From: JBBSAT01 sp046351235
GTDB lineage: Bacteria; Myxococcota_A; Polyangia; Polyangiales; Sandaracinaceae
DNA: 64,000 nt
Assembly: GCA_046351235.1 (NCBI GenBank)
Contig: JAXLYV010000002.1
Span: 744,001-808,000, forward strand
Direction of reading: 5' to 3'
This document shows positions 8,150-16,840 of this stretch, piece after piece; position 1 is the stretch's first letter, and the number at the start of each line of letters is the position of its first letter. The notes beneath the pieces are model-generated. The model ran no database searches. It saw only the letters and a list, made by a program, of their open reading frames with translations, and was not told the DNA's origin. A program made the position numbers and the translations under genes.

Positions 8150-9181
8150 ATGAATATCCTCGATTCCAAGCGGCTGGGTGGCTCGAAGGTGCAGGTCCTT
8201 TGGATCGCCCTCCCGCTCGCCCTGGTGTTGCCCGGTTGCCCCATCTACTCGGACAACGGACAGCCGCTGCCGTGCAGCGTGTCGAACCCGTGCCCGACCG
8301 GGCTGACGTGCGTCGGAGGCGTCTGCGAAGGCGCGACCTGCACGAGCGACCGGCAGTGCACGAGTGACGAGCACTGCGAGAACGGCTCGTGCGTGCCCGG
8401 CCAGCGTGTCTGCCTGACGCACGGCGACTGCGACGTCGGCTACATGTGCGACGTCCAGGTCTGCGAGGTCTCGACGACCTGCTCCACGGACACGGACTGC
8501 GTGGGCTCGCCCGCCGGCGCCGGCGCGTGGTGCGACTTCCGCAACACCTGCGTCCCGCACGGCGCGAACGAGTGCCGCACGAGCGCGGACTGCCAGTCCG
8601 GCAACCTCTGCATCGAAGGCCAGTGCACGCCGCTCGACTCGACCTGCCAGTTCGACCACGACTGCCCGGCCGGCTCGACGTGCGTGAACGCCGAGTGCAC
8701 CGCGGTCTGCAGCACGGATGCGGACTGCGTCGCCGGCGACGTGTGCAGCGCGAGCCACCACTGCGAGGCGCAGGTCGACTGCGAGACCAGCGCGACGTGC
8801 GCGAGCGGTGAGCACTGCGTCGGCGGCCGCTGCCTGGTCGACTGCCACGGCACCACGAGCTGCCCCTCGGCGGGCACCCGCTCGACGAGCTACTGCGGTA
8901 ACGACCAGTTCTGCCACCCGAGCTGGCAGCCGCACATCACCTGCAACCTCGACACCGACTGCGCCGCCGGCCGCGTGTGCCTCTCGCACGTCTGCCGCAC
9001 GCCCTGCCCGACGATGACCGACAACGAGTGCTCGACCATCGACTCGCAGCTCCCCCACTGCCAGCTCGACACGGCGAGCAGCCGCTACCTCTGCGTCGCG
9101 GATGGCAGCACCACGCCGGAGTGCCGCACCTCCGACATGTGCACCGGCACGAACGAGTGCATCAACGCCATGTGCCAGTGA
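8150..9181 (+). CDS. Cys-rich lipoprotein with tandem small disulfide repeats
   Basis: The 343-residue product has a lipoprotein signal ending in LVLPGC and then a long run of short Cys repeats (CxxDxDCxxGxxCxxxxC). The repeats read like tandem knots: CTSDRQCTSDEHC, CLTHGDCDVGYMC, CSTDADCVAGDVC and others. There is no enzyme motif; a surface-anchored structural or binding role is likely. The ATG at 8150 has a strong AAGGAGG ribosome-binding site seven bases upstream; an in-frame start 33 bases earlier would place charged residues ahead of a good signal and was rejected. The gene appears to be driven by the sigma-54 promoter at 8101. A strong hairpin follows the stop. Confidence 0.9.
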   Translation: MNILDSKRLGGSKVQVLWIALPLALVLPGCPIYSDNGQPLPCSVSNPCPTGLTCVGGVCEGATCTSDRQCTSDEHCENGSCVPGQRVCLTHGDCDVGYMCDVQVCEVSTTCSTDTDCVGSPAGAGAWCDFRNTCVPHGANECRTSADCQSGNLCIEGQCTPLDSTCQFDHDCPAGSTCVNAECTAVCSTDADCVAGDVCSASHHCEAQVDCETSATCASGEHCVGGRCLVDCHGTTSCPSAGTRSTSYCGNDQFCHPSWQPHITCNLDTDCAAGRVCLSHVCRTPCPTMTDNECSTIDSQLPHCQLDTASSRYLCVADGSTTPECRTSDMCTGTNECINAMCQ

Positions 9182-9220
9182 GCCCGTGCTCTCCGGCCTC
9201 GCGCCGGTGAGACTCCTCGA

Positions 9221-9254
9221 GACGGCGGCCCCCCCCGGGCCGCCGTTCTCGTTT
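9221..9254 (+). terminator. Intrinsic terminator
   Basis: A perfect 10-bp stem (ACGGCGGCCC / GGGCCGCCGT) with a five-C loop is followed by TCTCGTTT. It lies 40 bases after the Cys-rich lipoprotein stop. A smaller CCGGC/GCCGG hairpin at 9193-9207 precedes it. Confidence 0.75.
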
Positions 9255-9355
9255 CCGTCGCCCGGAGCGCCGCGCGTACGTTTTCTCGCGCCCGACGCCC
9301 GCGACGGGCAGACGCGACTTGACCGAGCGCCTCCGACGGGCTTTCGTTCCGCCCT

Positions 9356-10309
9356 ATGGTCACGGGTCCCTTCGAAAGCGCGCACGCCGTTCCCACGCGC
9401 TTGCTCGGCGCGACGGCGCTGCTCCTGGTCACCTCCTGCGGGCTCACCGCCTGCGGCGGCGGCTCGCACACGCGGGTCGTCGACGAGTCGTCGGACTCGT
9501 CGGGCGGCTCGACGGATCCCTCCTTCGTCGCCGAGGTGCCGACCGACCTCGATGGGACGCAGTGGCACTGGGTCTCGGCGTACTGCACGGAGGGCCCCCT
9601 CGATCTCGCCGCGCGCGGCTACTCCTCGACGCTGCGCATCGCGCAGGCGGGCGCGAGCCTGGACCTGGTCTACGACAGCGCGTACGTGAACGAGGGCTGC
9701 CAGCAGACGATCGTGCAGCGTGTCTCGCCGCCGGAGAGCCGCGGCGAGCTCCGGATGGAAGAGATCGCGCGCGTGGCGGTGCCCTCCACGTCGGCCTGCT
9801 TCGGCCAGCCCGAGCCCCCTCGCCCCGGCGAGCTGCGGCGCGATGGGCGCCGGCTCGAGGTGCTCGTGCAGCGCTCGCGCTGGTGCGGCGGTTTCGAGGT
9901 CCGCATGGTCTTCGAGCCGATGCAGCCCACGTTCCTCGGCGACGAGGAGATCGCGCGCCGCTACGTCGCGCAGTTCACGCGCGGTGATGCCGACGCGGTG
10001 GCGAGCTTGTTCGCCGATACGGGGTCGATCGTGGAGCCCTTCACCGTCACGACGACGGGCGATCCCTACCGCCACGACGGGCGCGCCGCCGTGCGCACCT
10101 GGTTCTCGGAGGCCTTCGAGGGCACGCCCTGGCGCGCGATGCGCATCCTCGGTTTCGATCACGGCGAGCGCCAGCTCGTGATGCGCTGGGAGTACATGGA
10201 TCCGCGGCTCGCCGATCCGCTCGCGGGGCGCAATACCTTCACGATCGCGGGCGGTGAGATCTTCGAGGCGCAGGTCCAGCTCGACGGCGAGCCGGTCCTC
10301 GCGAACTGA
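9356..10309 (+). CDS. Lipoprotein with NTF2/SnoaL-like domain
   Basis: The 317-residue protein has a long n-region and a lipoprotein signal; the lipobox Cys could be that of LVTSC or of the following GLTAC. Residues 60-185 form a beta-rich domain of unknown type with several Cys. Residues about 195-317 resemble an NTF2/SnoaL-like fold: helices (EEIARRYVAQFTRGDADAV), a strand around GSIVEPFTV, then alternating strands ending in GGEIFEAQVQL. That fold binds small molecules or acts as an accessory domain, so no reaction can be assigned. No clear ribosome-binding site was found. The following SDR gene starts 9 bases downstream, so co-transcription is likely. Confidence 0.75.
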   Translation: MVTGPFESAHAVPTRLLGATALLLVTSCGLTACGGGSHTRVVDESSDSSGGSTDPSFVAEVPTDLDGTQWHWVSAYCTEGPLDLAARGYSSTLRIAQAGASLDLVYDSAYVNEGCQQTIVQRVSPPESRGELRMEEIARVAVPSTSACFGQPEPPRPGELRRDGRRLEVLVQRSRWCGGFEVRMVFEPMQPTFLGDEEIARRYVAQFTRGDADAVASLFADTGSIVEPFTVTTTGDPYRHDGRAAVRTWFSEAFEGTPWRAMRILGFDHGERQLVMRWEYMDPRLADPLAGRNTFTIAGGEIFEAQVQLDGEPVLAN

Positions 10310-10317
10310 GGCGACGG

Positions 10318-11430
10318 ATGGGGGAGTCGGGCGAGCCGAAGCGACCGGCGGCGCGCGTGAAGCGCGGCGGCTCGACGGCTCCGCCGGCGCGTCCCGAGGC
10401 CGACGCGACGCCCGCGCCGGTACGCGAGGCGCCCCGGGTCACGACCCCGCCACGCACCTCGAGCTCGCCCACCTCTTCGGGCGAGACGAGCGCGCCGCGC
10501 ATCCCGAACGACGAGCACGGCGCGATCCTCGTCACCGGCATCTGCGGCCGGCTCGGCCGCATCTTCGCGCGCCTGATGCACCGCGAGGGCGCCGTGATCG
10601 GCATCGATCGACGGCCCTTCCACGGCAAGCCCAAGGACGTCGTCCACCACCAGTTCGATCTGCGTCGCAAGAAGACGCGCGACGTGTTCCGCGCCGGCGG
10701 CATCCGCGCGATCGTGCACCTCGGCGTGATGCACGACCTGCGCGCGAGCTCGCGCGAGCACCACACGTGGAACGTGGTGGGCTTCCAGAAGCTGCTCGAG
10801 TACGCGGCCGAGTTCCGCGTGCCCAAGCTCGTCGTGCTCTCGAGCGCGAACGTCTACGGGCCGAGCCCGGAGAATCCGCAATTCCTCGGCGAAGAGGCGC
10901 CGCTCCTCGGCGCCCAGCACTTCAGCGAGATCCGCGACCTCGTCGAGGTCGACATGCTCGCACAGAGCTTCTTCTGGAAGCACCCCGAGGTGGAGACCGT
11001 CATCCTGCGGCCCTGCCACATCCTCGGCACGGTGAAGAACGCGCCCAGCAACTACCTGCGCTTCGAGCGACCCATCACGCTCATGGGGTTCGACCCGATG
11101 GTGCAGGTGATCCACGAGCGCGACGTCGCGCGCGCGCTGAAGCTCGCGTTGCGGCCCGGGGTGAAGGGCATCTTCAACGTGAAGGGCCCGGGCGAGGTCG
11201 CGCTCTCGCGGATCTTCCGCATCCTCGGGCGCAAGCCCGTGCCGGTGCCGGGCGGCATCGCCGAGGGCGTGCTCAACCGCCTCTGGCGCTACCGGCTCAC
11301 GTCGTTCCCGACGCCCGAGCTCGATCACATTCGCTACGTCTGCATGGTCGACGACACGCGCGCCCGCGAGGTGCTCGGCTTCGCGCCGAGCTTCGACCTC
11401 GAGTCGACCGTGCGCGCCGTCGTGTCCTGA
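10318..11430 (+). CDS. Atypical NAD-dependent epimerase/dehydratase (SDR)
   Basis: The 370-residue product has a disordered N-terminal ~60 residues rich in Pro, Thr and Ser, then an extended SDR Rossmann domain. The nucleotide motif VTGICGRLG (TGxxGxxG) is intact, followed by a conserved Asp (IGIDRRPF), a VHLG segment and LSSANVYGPS. At the place where the YxxxK active site is expected the sequence is FSEIR, so the catalytic Tyr and Lys look replaced by Phe and Arg. It may bind NAD(P) without standard catalysis. Downstream are LRPCHILG and a substrate-lobe region. GAGG lies about eight bases before the ATG. A hairpin follows the stop. Confidence 0.85.
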   Translation: MGESGEPKRPAARVKRGGSTAPPARPEADATPAPVREAPRVTTPPRTSSSPTSSGETSAPRIPNDEHGAILVTGICGRLGRIFARLMHREGAVIGIDRRPFHGKPKDVVHHQFDLRRKKTRDVFRAGGIRAIVHLGVMHDLRASSREHHTWNVVGFQKLLEYAAEFRVPKLVVLSSANVYGPSPENPQFLGEEAPLLGAQHFSEIRDLVEVDMLAQSFFWKHPEVETVILRPCHILGTVKNAPSNYLRFERPITLMGFDPMVQVIHERDVARALKLALRPGVKGIFNVKGPGEVALSRIFRILGRKPVPVPGGIAEGVLNRLWRYRLTSFPTPELDHIRYVCMVDDTRAREVLGFAPSFDLESTVRAVVS

Positions 11431-11438
11431 GCAGGCTC

Positions 11439-11459
11439 AGTACCGCGGGGAGCGGTACT
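11439..11459. terminator. Hairpin after SDR gene
   Basis: AGTACCGC and GCGGTACT form a perfect 8-bp stem around GGGGA, nine bases after the SDR stop. There is no T-tract on the plus strand, so termination strength is uncertain. Confidence 0.5.
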
Positions 11460-11537
11460 CAGTCCTTGGGGGCCGATACGCGGCCCCCCCATCCGGAGTG
11501 AATCCCGATGGAGCCTCCCCCTCGTTTCGCTCCGCGA

Positions 11538-11568
11538 GAGAGGGCGACAGGTTTCCTGTCACCCTCTC
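11538..11568 (-). terminator. Hairpin overlapping the stop of the zinc-ribbon gene
   Basis: A 14-bp stem (11538-11551 with 11555-11568, loop TTT) is fully paired on the minus strand when one G-U pair is allowed, whereas the plus strand has a C-A mismatch. This orientation fits the minus-strand gene whose stop lies within it. Confidence 0.55.
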
Positions 11569-12064
11569 AGGGCACGGAGGGGCCTTCCATCGGCGGGCCG
11601 CCGTAGGCCGCGGCCGGCGCGCCGGGCCCCGAAGGCACCGGAGGCGCGGGGTGATGGGGCGCGCTGCTCGAGGGCGGTGGCGGCGTCGGCGTGGTGCTCG
11701 AGGGCGGCGGAAGCACGGGCCCGCCGTAGAGCGCCACGACCTGGCCAGGCTCGTCGGGCGAGGGCGGCTGGTTCGCGTTGGAGGTCGGGGGCGGCACGGG
11801 GACCGGCGTGGGCGGTGGGTTCGGAGGCGCGCCGTAGGGCTGCACGATGGTCGAGCCCTGCGGCGGCTCGGCGGTCGGCCCGCAGCCCGCGAGCGCAGCG
11901 GCCGCGGCGGTGGCGCGGAAGGCGAAAATCGCGGCGCGCCCGAGGCGTGCGCTCGTCGTGACGACGCTCTCCTCGTGCGCTGGCTGAGCGGCATCGCAGA
12001 ACGGGCAGCGCTCCTCGGTCTGGCGGACGTGGCGGGCACACGACGGGCACGGATGGAGAGCCAT
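11567..12064 (-). CDS. Zinc-ribbon protein with internal lipobox and Pro-rich tail
   Basis: The 165-residue protein starts with a compact zinc-ribbon (CPSC at 6-9 and CPFC at 20-23). A hydrophobic stretch ending in AAALAGC (about 47-62) follows, then about 100 residues of Pro/Ser/Thr/Gly-rich low complexity containing repeated YGG and YGAPP units. Zinc ribbons normally sit in the cytoplasm, but LAGC looks like a lipobox, so either the ribbon is a long signal n-region or the hydrophobic part is a plain membrane anchor. The function is unknown. The start has TACCCT exactly six bases upstream and no ribosome-binding site, suggesting a leaderless mRNA. Confidence 0.75.
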   Translation of the reverse strand: MALHPCPSCARHVRQTEERCPFCDAAQPAHEESVVTTSARLGRAAIFAFRATAAAAALAGCGPTAEPPQGSTIVQPYGAPPNPPPTPVPVPPPTSNANQPPSPDEPGQVVALYGGPVLPPPSSTTPTPPPPSSSAPHHPAPPVPSGPGAPAAAYGGPPMEGPSVP

Positions 12065-12070
12065 GGCGCG

Positions 12071-12076
12071 AGGGTA
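12071..12076 (-). promoter_or_regulatory. Putative -10 element, leaderless start
   Basis: TACCCT (minus strand) lies exactly six bases before the ATG at 12064, so transcription would begin at the start codon. Confidence 0.5.
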
Positions 12077-12118
12077 GACGATCTCGGCGCCGTCCTCTTC
12101 ACGCCGCGCGCGAGCTCT

Positions 12119-13108
12119 TCACACTCCGTTCAGCGCGTCGACGACCGAGAGCACGTCGCCGATGTCGTAGAAGTCCACGGTCACGAAGTTCGGCAGATCG
12201 CCCGCGGCGTCGCTCCGGCACGCGGTCACCCGATCGGTGAAGAACGGATCGTGGTTGATCATCTCGGCGAGCGCCGGGCTCGCGATCGGATTCGTGAGGA
12301 AGTGGTTGAAGATCCAGAGCGAGCGCGCGCGATCGCCGCGATCCTGGCGGCACGAGAGGTCGCTGGGCATCGGCGCGGCGTAAGGGTTCTCCCACGCGTA
12401 GTCGTACGAGTACATGTGCCAGGGCAGCGTGCGCGCGGTGTCCGCCGTGAAGACGACCATCCGCTCGCCCGCCGCGATCATCTCGCCGAGCGTCGGCCAC
12501 GGTGCATCGACGGGCTGCGCGTGCACGTAGCGATCGAGCCCGCTGATCGTGAAGGCCTCGGCGATGTCCGACTCGGGCACGTAGCTCTCGAAGATGATCG
12601 TGAGCACCTCGCCCGGGTGGCAGTCGAGGAACGAGCGGAGGTCGGCCAGGCCCGTGACCAGCGGGTATTGCCCGAACGCGCAGTTGCCGTGGCAGAGCGA
12701 GACCGTGCCGTCGCTCGCAGCGTGGACGTCGAGCATGAGGCCGCGGATGCCGTCCTCGAGCTGCCGGTAGAGGTCGTAGTGCTGGTTCGGGCCGAGGAAG
12801 TTGCGCTCTTCGCTCGACATCGCGTTGTGGGTGGTCGCGTAGGCGACCTCGTCGAAGCGGCGCGCGCAGAGCTCCGCGTGGCCGTTGCAGACCGTGACCT
12901 CGCCGCCGTCGACGGGCGCGCAGCGCGGGCCGCCGTCGGTGCCGGTGTCGCGGCCCGCGTCCATGCGCGGCGGCCGGAACGCGTCCACACCCGTGTCGAG
13001 CCCGGCATCGACCGTCGCGGCGTCGCTGCCGGCGTCGTCCGGCGGCGTCGCTGCCGGCGTGCACGCGCCGAGCGCCAGCACGAGCGCGAGCCCGGCGAGC
13101 GAGCGCAT
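12119..13108 (-). CDS. PI-PLC X-domain-like lipoprotein
   Basis: The 329-residue product begins with a lipoprotein signal (LVLALGAC) and an Asp/Thr/Gly/Ala stalk. The remainder resembles the phosphatidylinositol phospholipase C barrel: VAYATTHNAMSS contains the first catalytic-type His, GLMLDVH follows, and LCHGNC carries the second His. The ends of strands LTIIFESY and FVTVDFYDIG fit a TIM barrel. It may cleave glycerophosphodiester or phosphoinositide-like lipids at the envelope; the substrate is inferred only from fold. The ATG overlaps the stop of the upstream acyltransferase gene (TGATG), so the two are translationally coupled and may act on the same lipids. An ATG nine bases upstream is a less likely start. 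Confidence 0.82.
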   Translation of the reverse strand: MRSLAGLALVLALGACTPAATPPDDAGSDAATVDAGLDTGVDAFRPPRMDAGRDTGTDGGPRCAPVDGGEVTVCNGHAELCARRFDEVAYATTHNAMSSEERNFLGPNQHYDLYRQLEDGIRGLMLDVHAASDGTVSLCHGNCAFGQYPLVTGLADLRSFLDCHPGEVLTIIFESYVPESDIAEAFTISGLDRYVHAQPVDAPWPTLGEMIAAGERMVVFTADTARTLPWHMYSYDYAWENPYAAPMPSDLSCRQDRGDRARSLWIFNHFLTNPIASPALAEMINHDPFFTDRVTACRSDAAGDLPNFVTVDFYDIGDVLSVVDALNGV

Positions 13109-14019
13109 CAGAACCACACGCTGCGCCGCTCGCGCAGGCCGCGCTGGAGCATCGTCTGGATCGTCGTCTTGACCGCGGCGACCTTGGTCTCGACGACCGA
13201 GTCGTCGTCGTCCGGATCGCCCTGGAAGTGCATCGGCTCGCCGAAGTAGATGCGGTAGCGCGTGGGCAAGGGCGCCAGCATCCCCACGAAGACCTGCGGG
13301 ATCACCGGGAAGGCGGGCATGCCGAGGAGCTTCGCGAGCGGCTTCACGTCGGCGATCGAGGGGTACTGCTCTTCACCGCCCACGATCGCGACGGGCACGA
13401 TGGGCGTTCTCGTCTCGAGCGCGAGGCGCATGAAGCCGAGGCCGAAGTCGGTCAGCTGGTATCGGCGATCGAAGGTCTTGCTGATCCCGCGCGAGCCCTC
13501 GGGGAACACCACGAGCGCCTCGTCCTGCTCGAGCAGGCGGCGCGCGTTGTCGGGCGAGCCGATCACCTGGCCGCAGCGCGGGAAGAGCACCGACACGAAG
13601 GGCAGCTCCGCGCTCCAGCGCTCGACCATCGCGCGCGGGAAGCGCGGCCGGTCGCCGGTGTCGAGCATCAGCGAGGTTCCGAGGATGAGCCCGTCGATCG
13701 GCACCTGGCCCGAGTGGTTGGCGATCACGAGCACGCGCCCCTCCGGCACGCGGTCGATGCCGAAGACCTCGGTTCGGAAATAGAAGCGGTGCAGGAACGC
13801 GGCGATGGCGAGCGCGTAGCGAGCGACCTTCGGATCGAAGCCGAAGGGGTCGACCCCCGCTTCGTTCGTGCGTGTCACGATGCGCTGCATGCGCGCGTCG
13901 AGCTCTTCGCCCAGGCGCTCCTCGGCGAAGCGCACCATGCGGTCCCCGAAGCTACCGACCAGGCGCTCGACCTGCTGGGCTTGCGTGCTCGCGGGCGCGG
14001 CGGGGGCTTGGGCGTTCAT
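13108..14019 (-). CDS. Lysophospholipid/glycerol-phosphate acyltransferase-like protein
   Basis: The 303-residue protein belongs to the PlsC-type acyltransferase superfamily. NHSGQVPIDG holds the catalytic His and Asp, spaced HX6D instead of the commoner HX4D; FPEGSRG is the substrate-binding motif, and TPIVPVAIVGGEE follows. It should transfer an acyl chain to a lysophospholipid or alcohol at the inner membrane. ATG at 14019 is chosen because GAGGAG lies three bases upstream on the minus strand; an ATG 21 bases earlier lacks this. The next gene (PI-PLC-like lipoprotein) starts inside its stop codon, suggesting a lipid-remodelling pair. Confidence 0.85.
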   Translation of the reverse strand: MNAQAPAAPASTQAQQVERLVGSFGDRMVRFAEERLGEELDARMQRIVTRTNEAGVDPFGFDPKVARYALAIAAFLHRFYFRTEVFGIDRVPEGRVLVIANHSGQVPIDGLILGTSLMLDTGDRPRFPRAMVERWSAELPFVSVLFPRCGQVIGSPDNARRLLEQDEALVVFPEGSRGISKTFDRRYQLTDFGLGFMRLALETRTPIVPVAIVGGEEQYPSIADVKPLAKLLGMPAFPVIPQVFVGMLAPLPTRYRIYFGEPMHFQGDPDDDDSVVETKVAAVKTTIQTMLQRGLRERRSVWF

Positions 14020-14092
14020 CGGCTCCTCGCCCCCATCCATAGCATCAAACGGCCCCTCGAATCCCTGCGCCGTCGGCGCCGGGCGGCCTCCC

Positions 14093-16840
14093 TCAGCGAC
14101 AGGACTGCGTCTGGATCGCGATCAGCACCGGGCATCCGGTGGGTGCGCCGCAGTCCGTGCGATAGGTCCCGGACGCGCCGCAGGCCGGCGCGCCTCCCTG
14201 CCATCCCGGCGCGCCGCTCTGGATGCACCCTTCGCCCGGCAAGTACGAGCACGAGAGCGACGCGGCCGCCGTCGAGCTCGGCGTGCTGACGCCGTCGCAG
14301 TCGAAGTCGAACCCGCCCGCGCCCCCGCACGCGCGCGCCGTCGTCTGCGCCGTGCCGCCCGGATGCGCCCGCGCGTCGCTGTCGCAGCAGTCGTTCGTGG
14401 TCGGGCTCGTGCCGGCCGGGCAGCTCGTCGCGCCCGCGCCCGCGCCCGCGCAGTGGTAGCCGCCTACCGTCGTGCCGTAGTAGCCGTCCGCGTCGCCGTC
14501 GGAGAAGCAGCTCGCCCACGTGTGCTGCGCGCCGGCCGTGTCGTTGCAGTCGGAGCTCGCGCCGGGGCCCGCGCCGGGGTTGGTGGCCGTCGTGAGCGCG
14601 TCGCAGGTGCCGGCGGCGATCGGGCACTGCGCGATCGGCGCGCTCGTCATCCCGCCGCCCGCGCGGCGGCAGTCGTAGCCCGCCGTGTCGCTCGTCGGGC
14701 AGGCGAAGCCGTCGCCGTCGTCGTCGGGCCAGCACGTGATCGTCGGCCAGTGGCGCGAGGGATCGGCGTCGGCGCAGTCGTAGGCCGTGGGGATCGGCGC
14801 GTTGCCCGTGTAGCCGGGCGGGCAGTTGCCGTAGCCGGAGCGCGAGGCGTCCGGGCACTGCAGCGACGAGGGGGCGCCGAGGGCAGCGGCGTTGTCGTTG
14901 TCCATGTCGCGGTAGCACGTCTGCCGCGTCGTCCCGTCGTCGACCGACCCGTCGCAGTCGTTGTCGAGCGTGTCGCAGACCTCGGTCGCGCCGGGATGGG
15001 TGTTGGCGTCGCTTTCACGACAGTCGACGTTCGCGGCGCCTCCGGTCGGCGCGCGGTTCGTCGTGTTCACCGGACAGCCGCCCACGAGCGGCCGGCTCGC
15101 GTCCGCGCAGAGCATCGACGCGCTCGCGCCCGTCGCGGCGTACGTGTCGTTGTCCGTGTCGACGTAACACAGCACCGAGGCGCCCTCGTCCACGCGCGTG
15201 TCGCAGTCGTCGTCCGAGCTGTTGCACTGCTCGATCGCGCCCGTGTAGCGCAGCGGGTTCGCGTCGTCGCAGTCCACGGCGCTCGCGGGCGTGCGGAACG
15301 TCGAGCCCAGCGGGCAGCCACCGGCGCCGTCGCGCCCGACGACGCGGCACACGCTCGAGGCGCTCGCGCCGGCCGGCGCGTACGTGTCGTTGTCGGCGTC
15401 GCCGTAGCAGCTGACCATCGTCGACTCGTCGATGCGCGTGTCGCAGTCGTTGTCGGCGCCGTCGCAGACCTCCGACGCCGTCGGGTAGGTCGAGGCGCCG
15501 GCGACGCCGGTCGCGTCGTTGCAGTCGCTCGTCGTCGCGGTGGCCGGCATCCGGTCCGTCATGCGGAACGGGCAGAAGCCGCGGATGCCACGCGCGGGGT
15601 CGGGGCAGACCTGCATCCCGGCGCTGCCGAGCAGCGCGTAGCTGTCGTCGTCGTTGTCCGCATAGCAGGTGAACGTGAGCCCGTCGTCGCGCACGCCGTT
15701 GCAATCTTGGTCGAGGCCGTCGCACACCATGCCTTCCATGCCCGAGGGGGAGATGCGGCCGTTCCGCGGGTCGCAGTCGGTCGCGCCCGCGACCGGCGCG
15801 CGGTTCGTGCTGCCGGTGGGGCATCCCCCGACGGTCGGTCGGTCGCTCGCCTGGCAGGCGCTCATGCCGGTCGTGCCCATCTCGGCATAGGTGTCCTCGT
15901 CCGCGTCCGGGTAGCAGAGCACCGTCGTGCCCTCGTCGATCGAGCCGTCGCAGTCGTCGTCGGTCATGTTGCAGACGTCGGTCGTGGGCATCACCGAGCA
16001 CGCGCTGAAGCGGCCCGCCACGCAGGTCTGTAGGCCGCTCGCGCACGCGCCGACCGCACCCGGGCACGCGCGCGTGCTGCTGCCGATGCAGTCGCAGCCC
16101 TCGTCCACGCTGCCGTCGCAGTTCTCGTCGTGGCTCATCCCGTCGACGGCGCGATCGCAGCTCTCCGGCAGCCCGGGGTGCACGTACGCGCGCGTGTCGT
16201 CGCAGTCGTCGTCGTGCTCGGCGAAGTGCGCCGGCGCCATCGATGCGCAGCCGGTGCGCGTCATCGATGGATCGTGCACGCCGTGGTTGTCGTCGTCGGC
16301 GTCGGGCCAGAATGTGACCGTCACACCCTCGTCCATGGCGCTGTCACAGTCGTCGTCGAGCCCGTTGCAGACCTCGGCCGTCGTCGGGTTGGCCGTCGCG
16401 CGCGCGTCGTCGCAGTCGGGGCCGCAGGTGCGGGTGCCGGTCTCGCTCACGTTGCAGCAGCGCCCGTCGGCGAAGCCGTCGCGGTCTTGGTCGCGCACGC
16501 CGTACGTGGTCGAGTCGCAGTCCTCGTCGTGGTCGCTCGGGTCGCAGTTCTCCTGGCGGCCCGGGTAGCGCGTGGCGTCGGCGTCGTCGCAGTCGTCGCC
16601 GCCGCACGCGATGGCGTCGTGCCCGTCGCCGTCGACGTCGTGAGCGACCGCGCAGCCGCCCGTGTCGGGAGGCACGAACGCATCGGTCCCGCCGTCGCGG
16701 CCGCCGTCGTCGTCGCCACCATCGGCCGAGCCGCCATCGGCCGAGCCGCCGTCGGCGAAAGTGCCTTCCTGGCTGCAACCACCCGCGAGTGTCGCCGCGG
16801 CGAGCGCGAGCAGAATCACTTGGAATCGGAGCTTGCGCAT
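14093..16840 (-). CDS. MopE-repeat metal-binding lipoprotein
   Basis: This 915-residue lipoprotein (signal ending LAGGC, then an ADGGSADGG stalk) consists largely of tandem units of the putative metal-binding motif known from MopE-type proteins. Each unit has a DCDD-x-[ND]-x6-P element, an EVC-[ND] element and an acidic core such as DNDCDGSVDDG or DDDCDTRVDEG; at least eight such cores are visible, spaced about 75-100 residues in the middle part. Between cores, CYxDxDxDxY segments recur (CYADNDDDSY, CYGDADNDTY, CYVDTDNDTY) and resemble EF-hand loops. It is probably a calcium- or copper-binding surface protein. GGAGG lies six bases before the ATG. No enzyme domain is seen. The C-terminal ~120 residues are Cys/Gly-rich. 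Confidence 0.88.
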   Translation of the reverse strand: MRKLRFQVILLALAAATLAGGCSQEGTFADGGSADGGSADGGDDDGGRDGGTDAFVPPDTGGCAVAHDVDGDGHDAIACGGDDCDDADATRYPGRQENCDPSDHDEDCDSTTYGVRDQDRDGFADGRCCNVSETGTRTCGPDCDDARATANPTTAEVCNGLDDDCDSAMDEGVTVTFWPDADDDNHGVHDPSMTRTGCASMAPAHFAEHDDDCDDTRAYVHPGLPESCDRAVDGMSHDENCDGSVDEGCDCIGSSTRACPGAVGACASGLQTCVAGRFSACSVMPTTDVCNMTDDDCDGSIDEGTTVLCYPDADEDTYAEMGTTGMSACQASDRPTVGGCPTGSTNRAPVAGATDCDPRNGRISPSGMEGMVCDGLDQDCNGVRDDGLTFTCYADNDDDSYALLGSAGMQVCPDPARGIRGFCPFRMTDRMPATATTSDCNDATGVAGASTYPTASEVCDGADNDCDTRIDESTMVSCYGDADNDTYAPAGASASSVCRVVGRDGAGGCPLGSTFRTPASAVDCDDANPLRYTGAIEQCNSSDDDCDTRVDEGASVLCYVDTDNDTYAATGASASMLCADASRPLVGGCPVNTTNRAPTGGAANVDCRESDANTHPGATEVCDTLDNDCDGSVDDGTTRQTCYRDMDNDNAAALGAPSSLQCPDASRSGYGNCPPGYTGNAPIPTAYDCADADPSRHWPTITCWPDDDGDGFACPTSDTAGYDCRRAGGGMTSAPIAQCPIAAGTCDALTTATNPGAGPGASSDCNDTAGAQHTWASCFSDGDADGYYGTTVGGYHCAGAGAGATSCPAGTSPTTNDCCDSDARAHPGGTAQTTARACGGAGGFDFDCDGVSTPSSTAAASLSCSYLPGEGCIQSGAPGWQGGAPACGASGTYRTDCGAPTGCPVLIAIQTQSCR

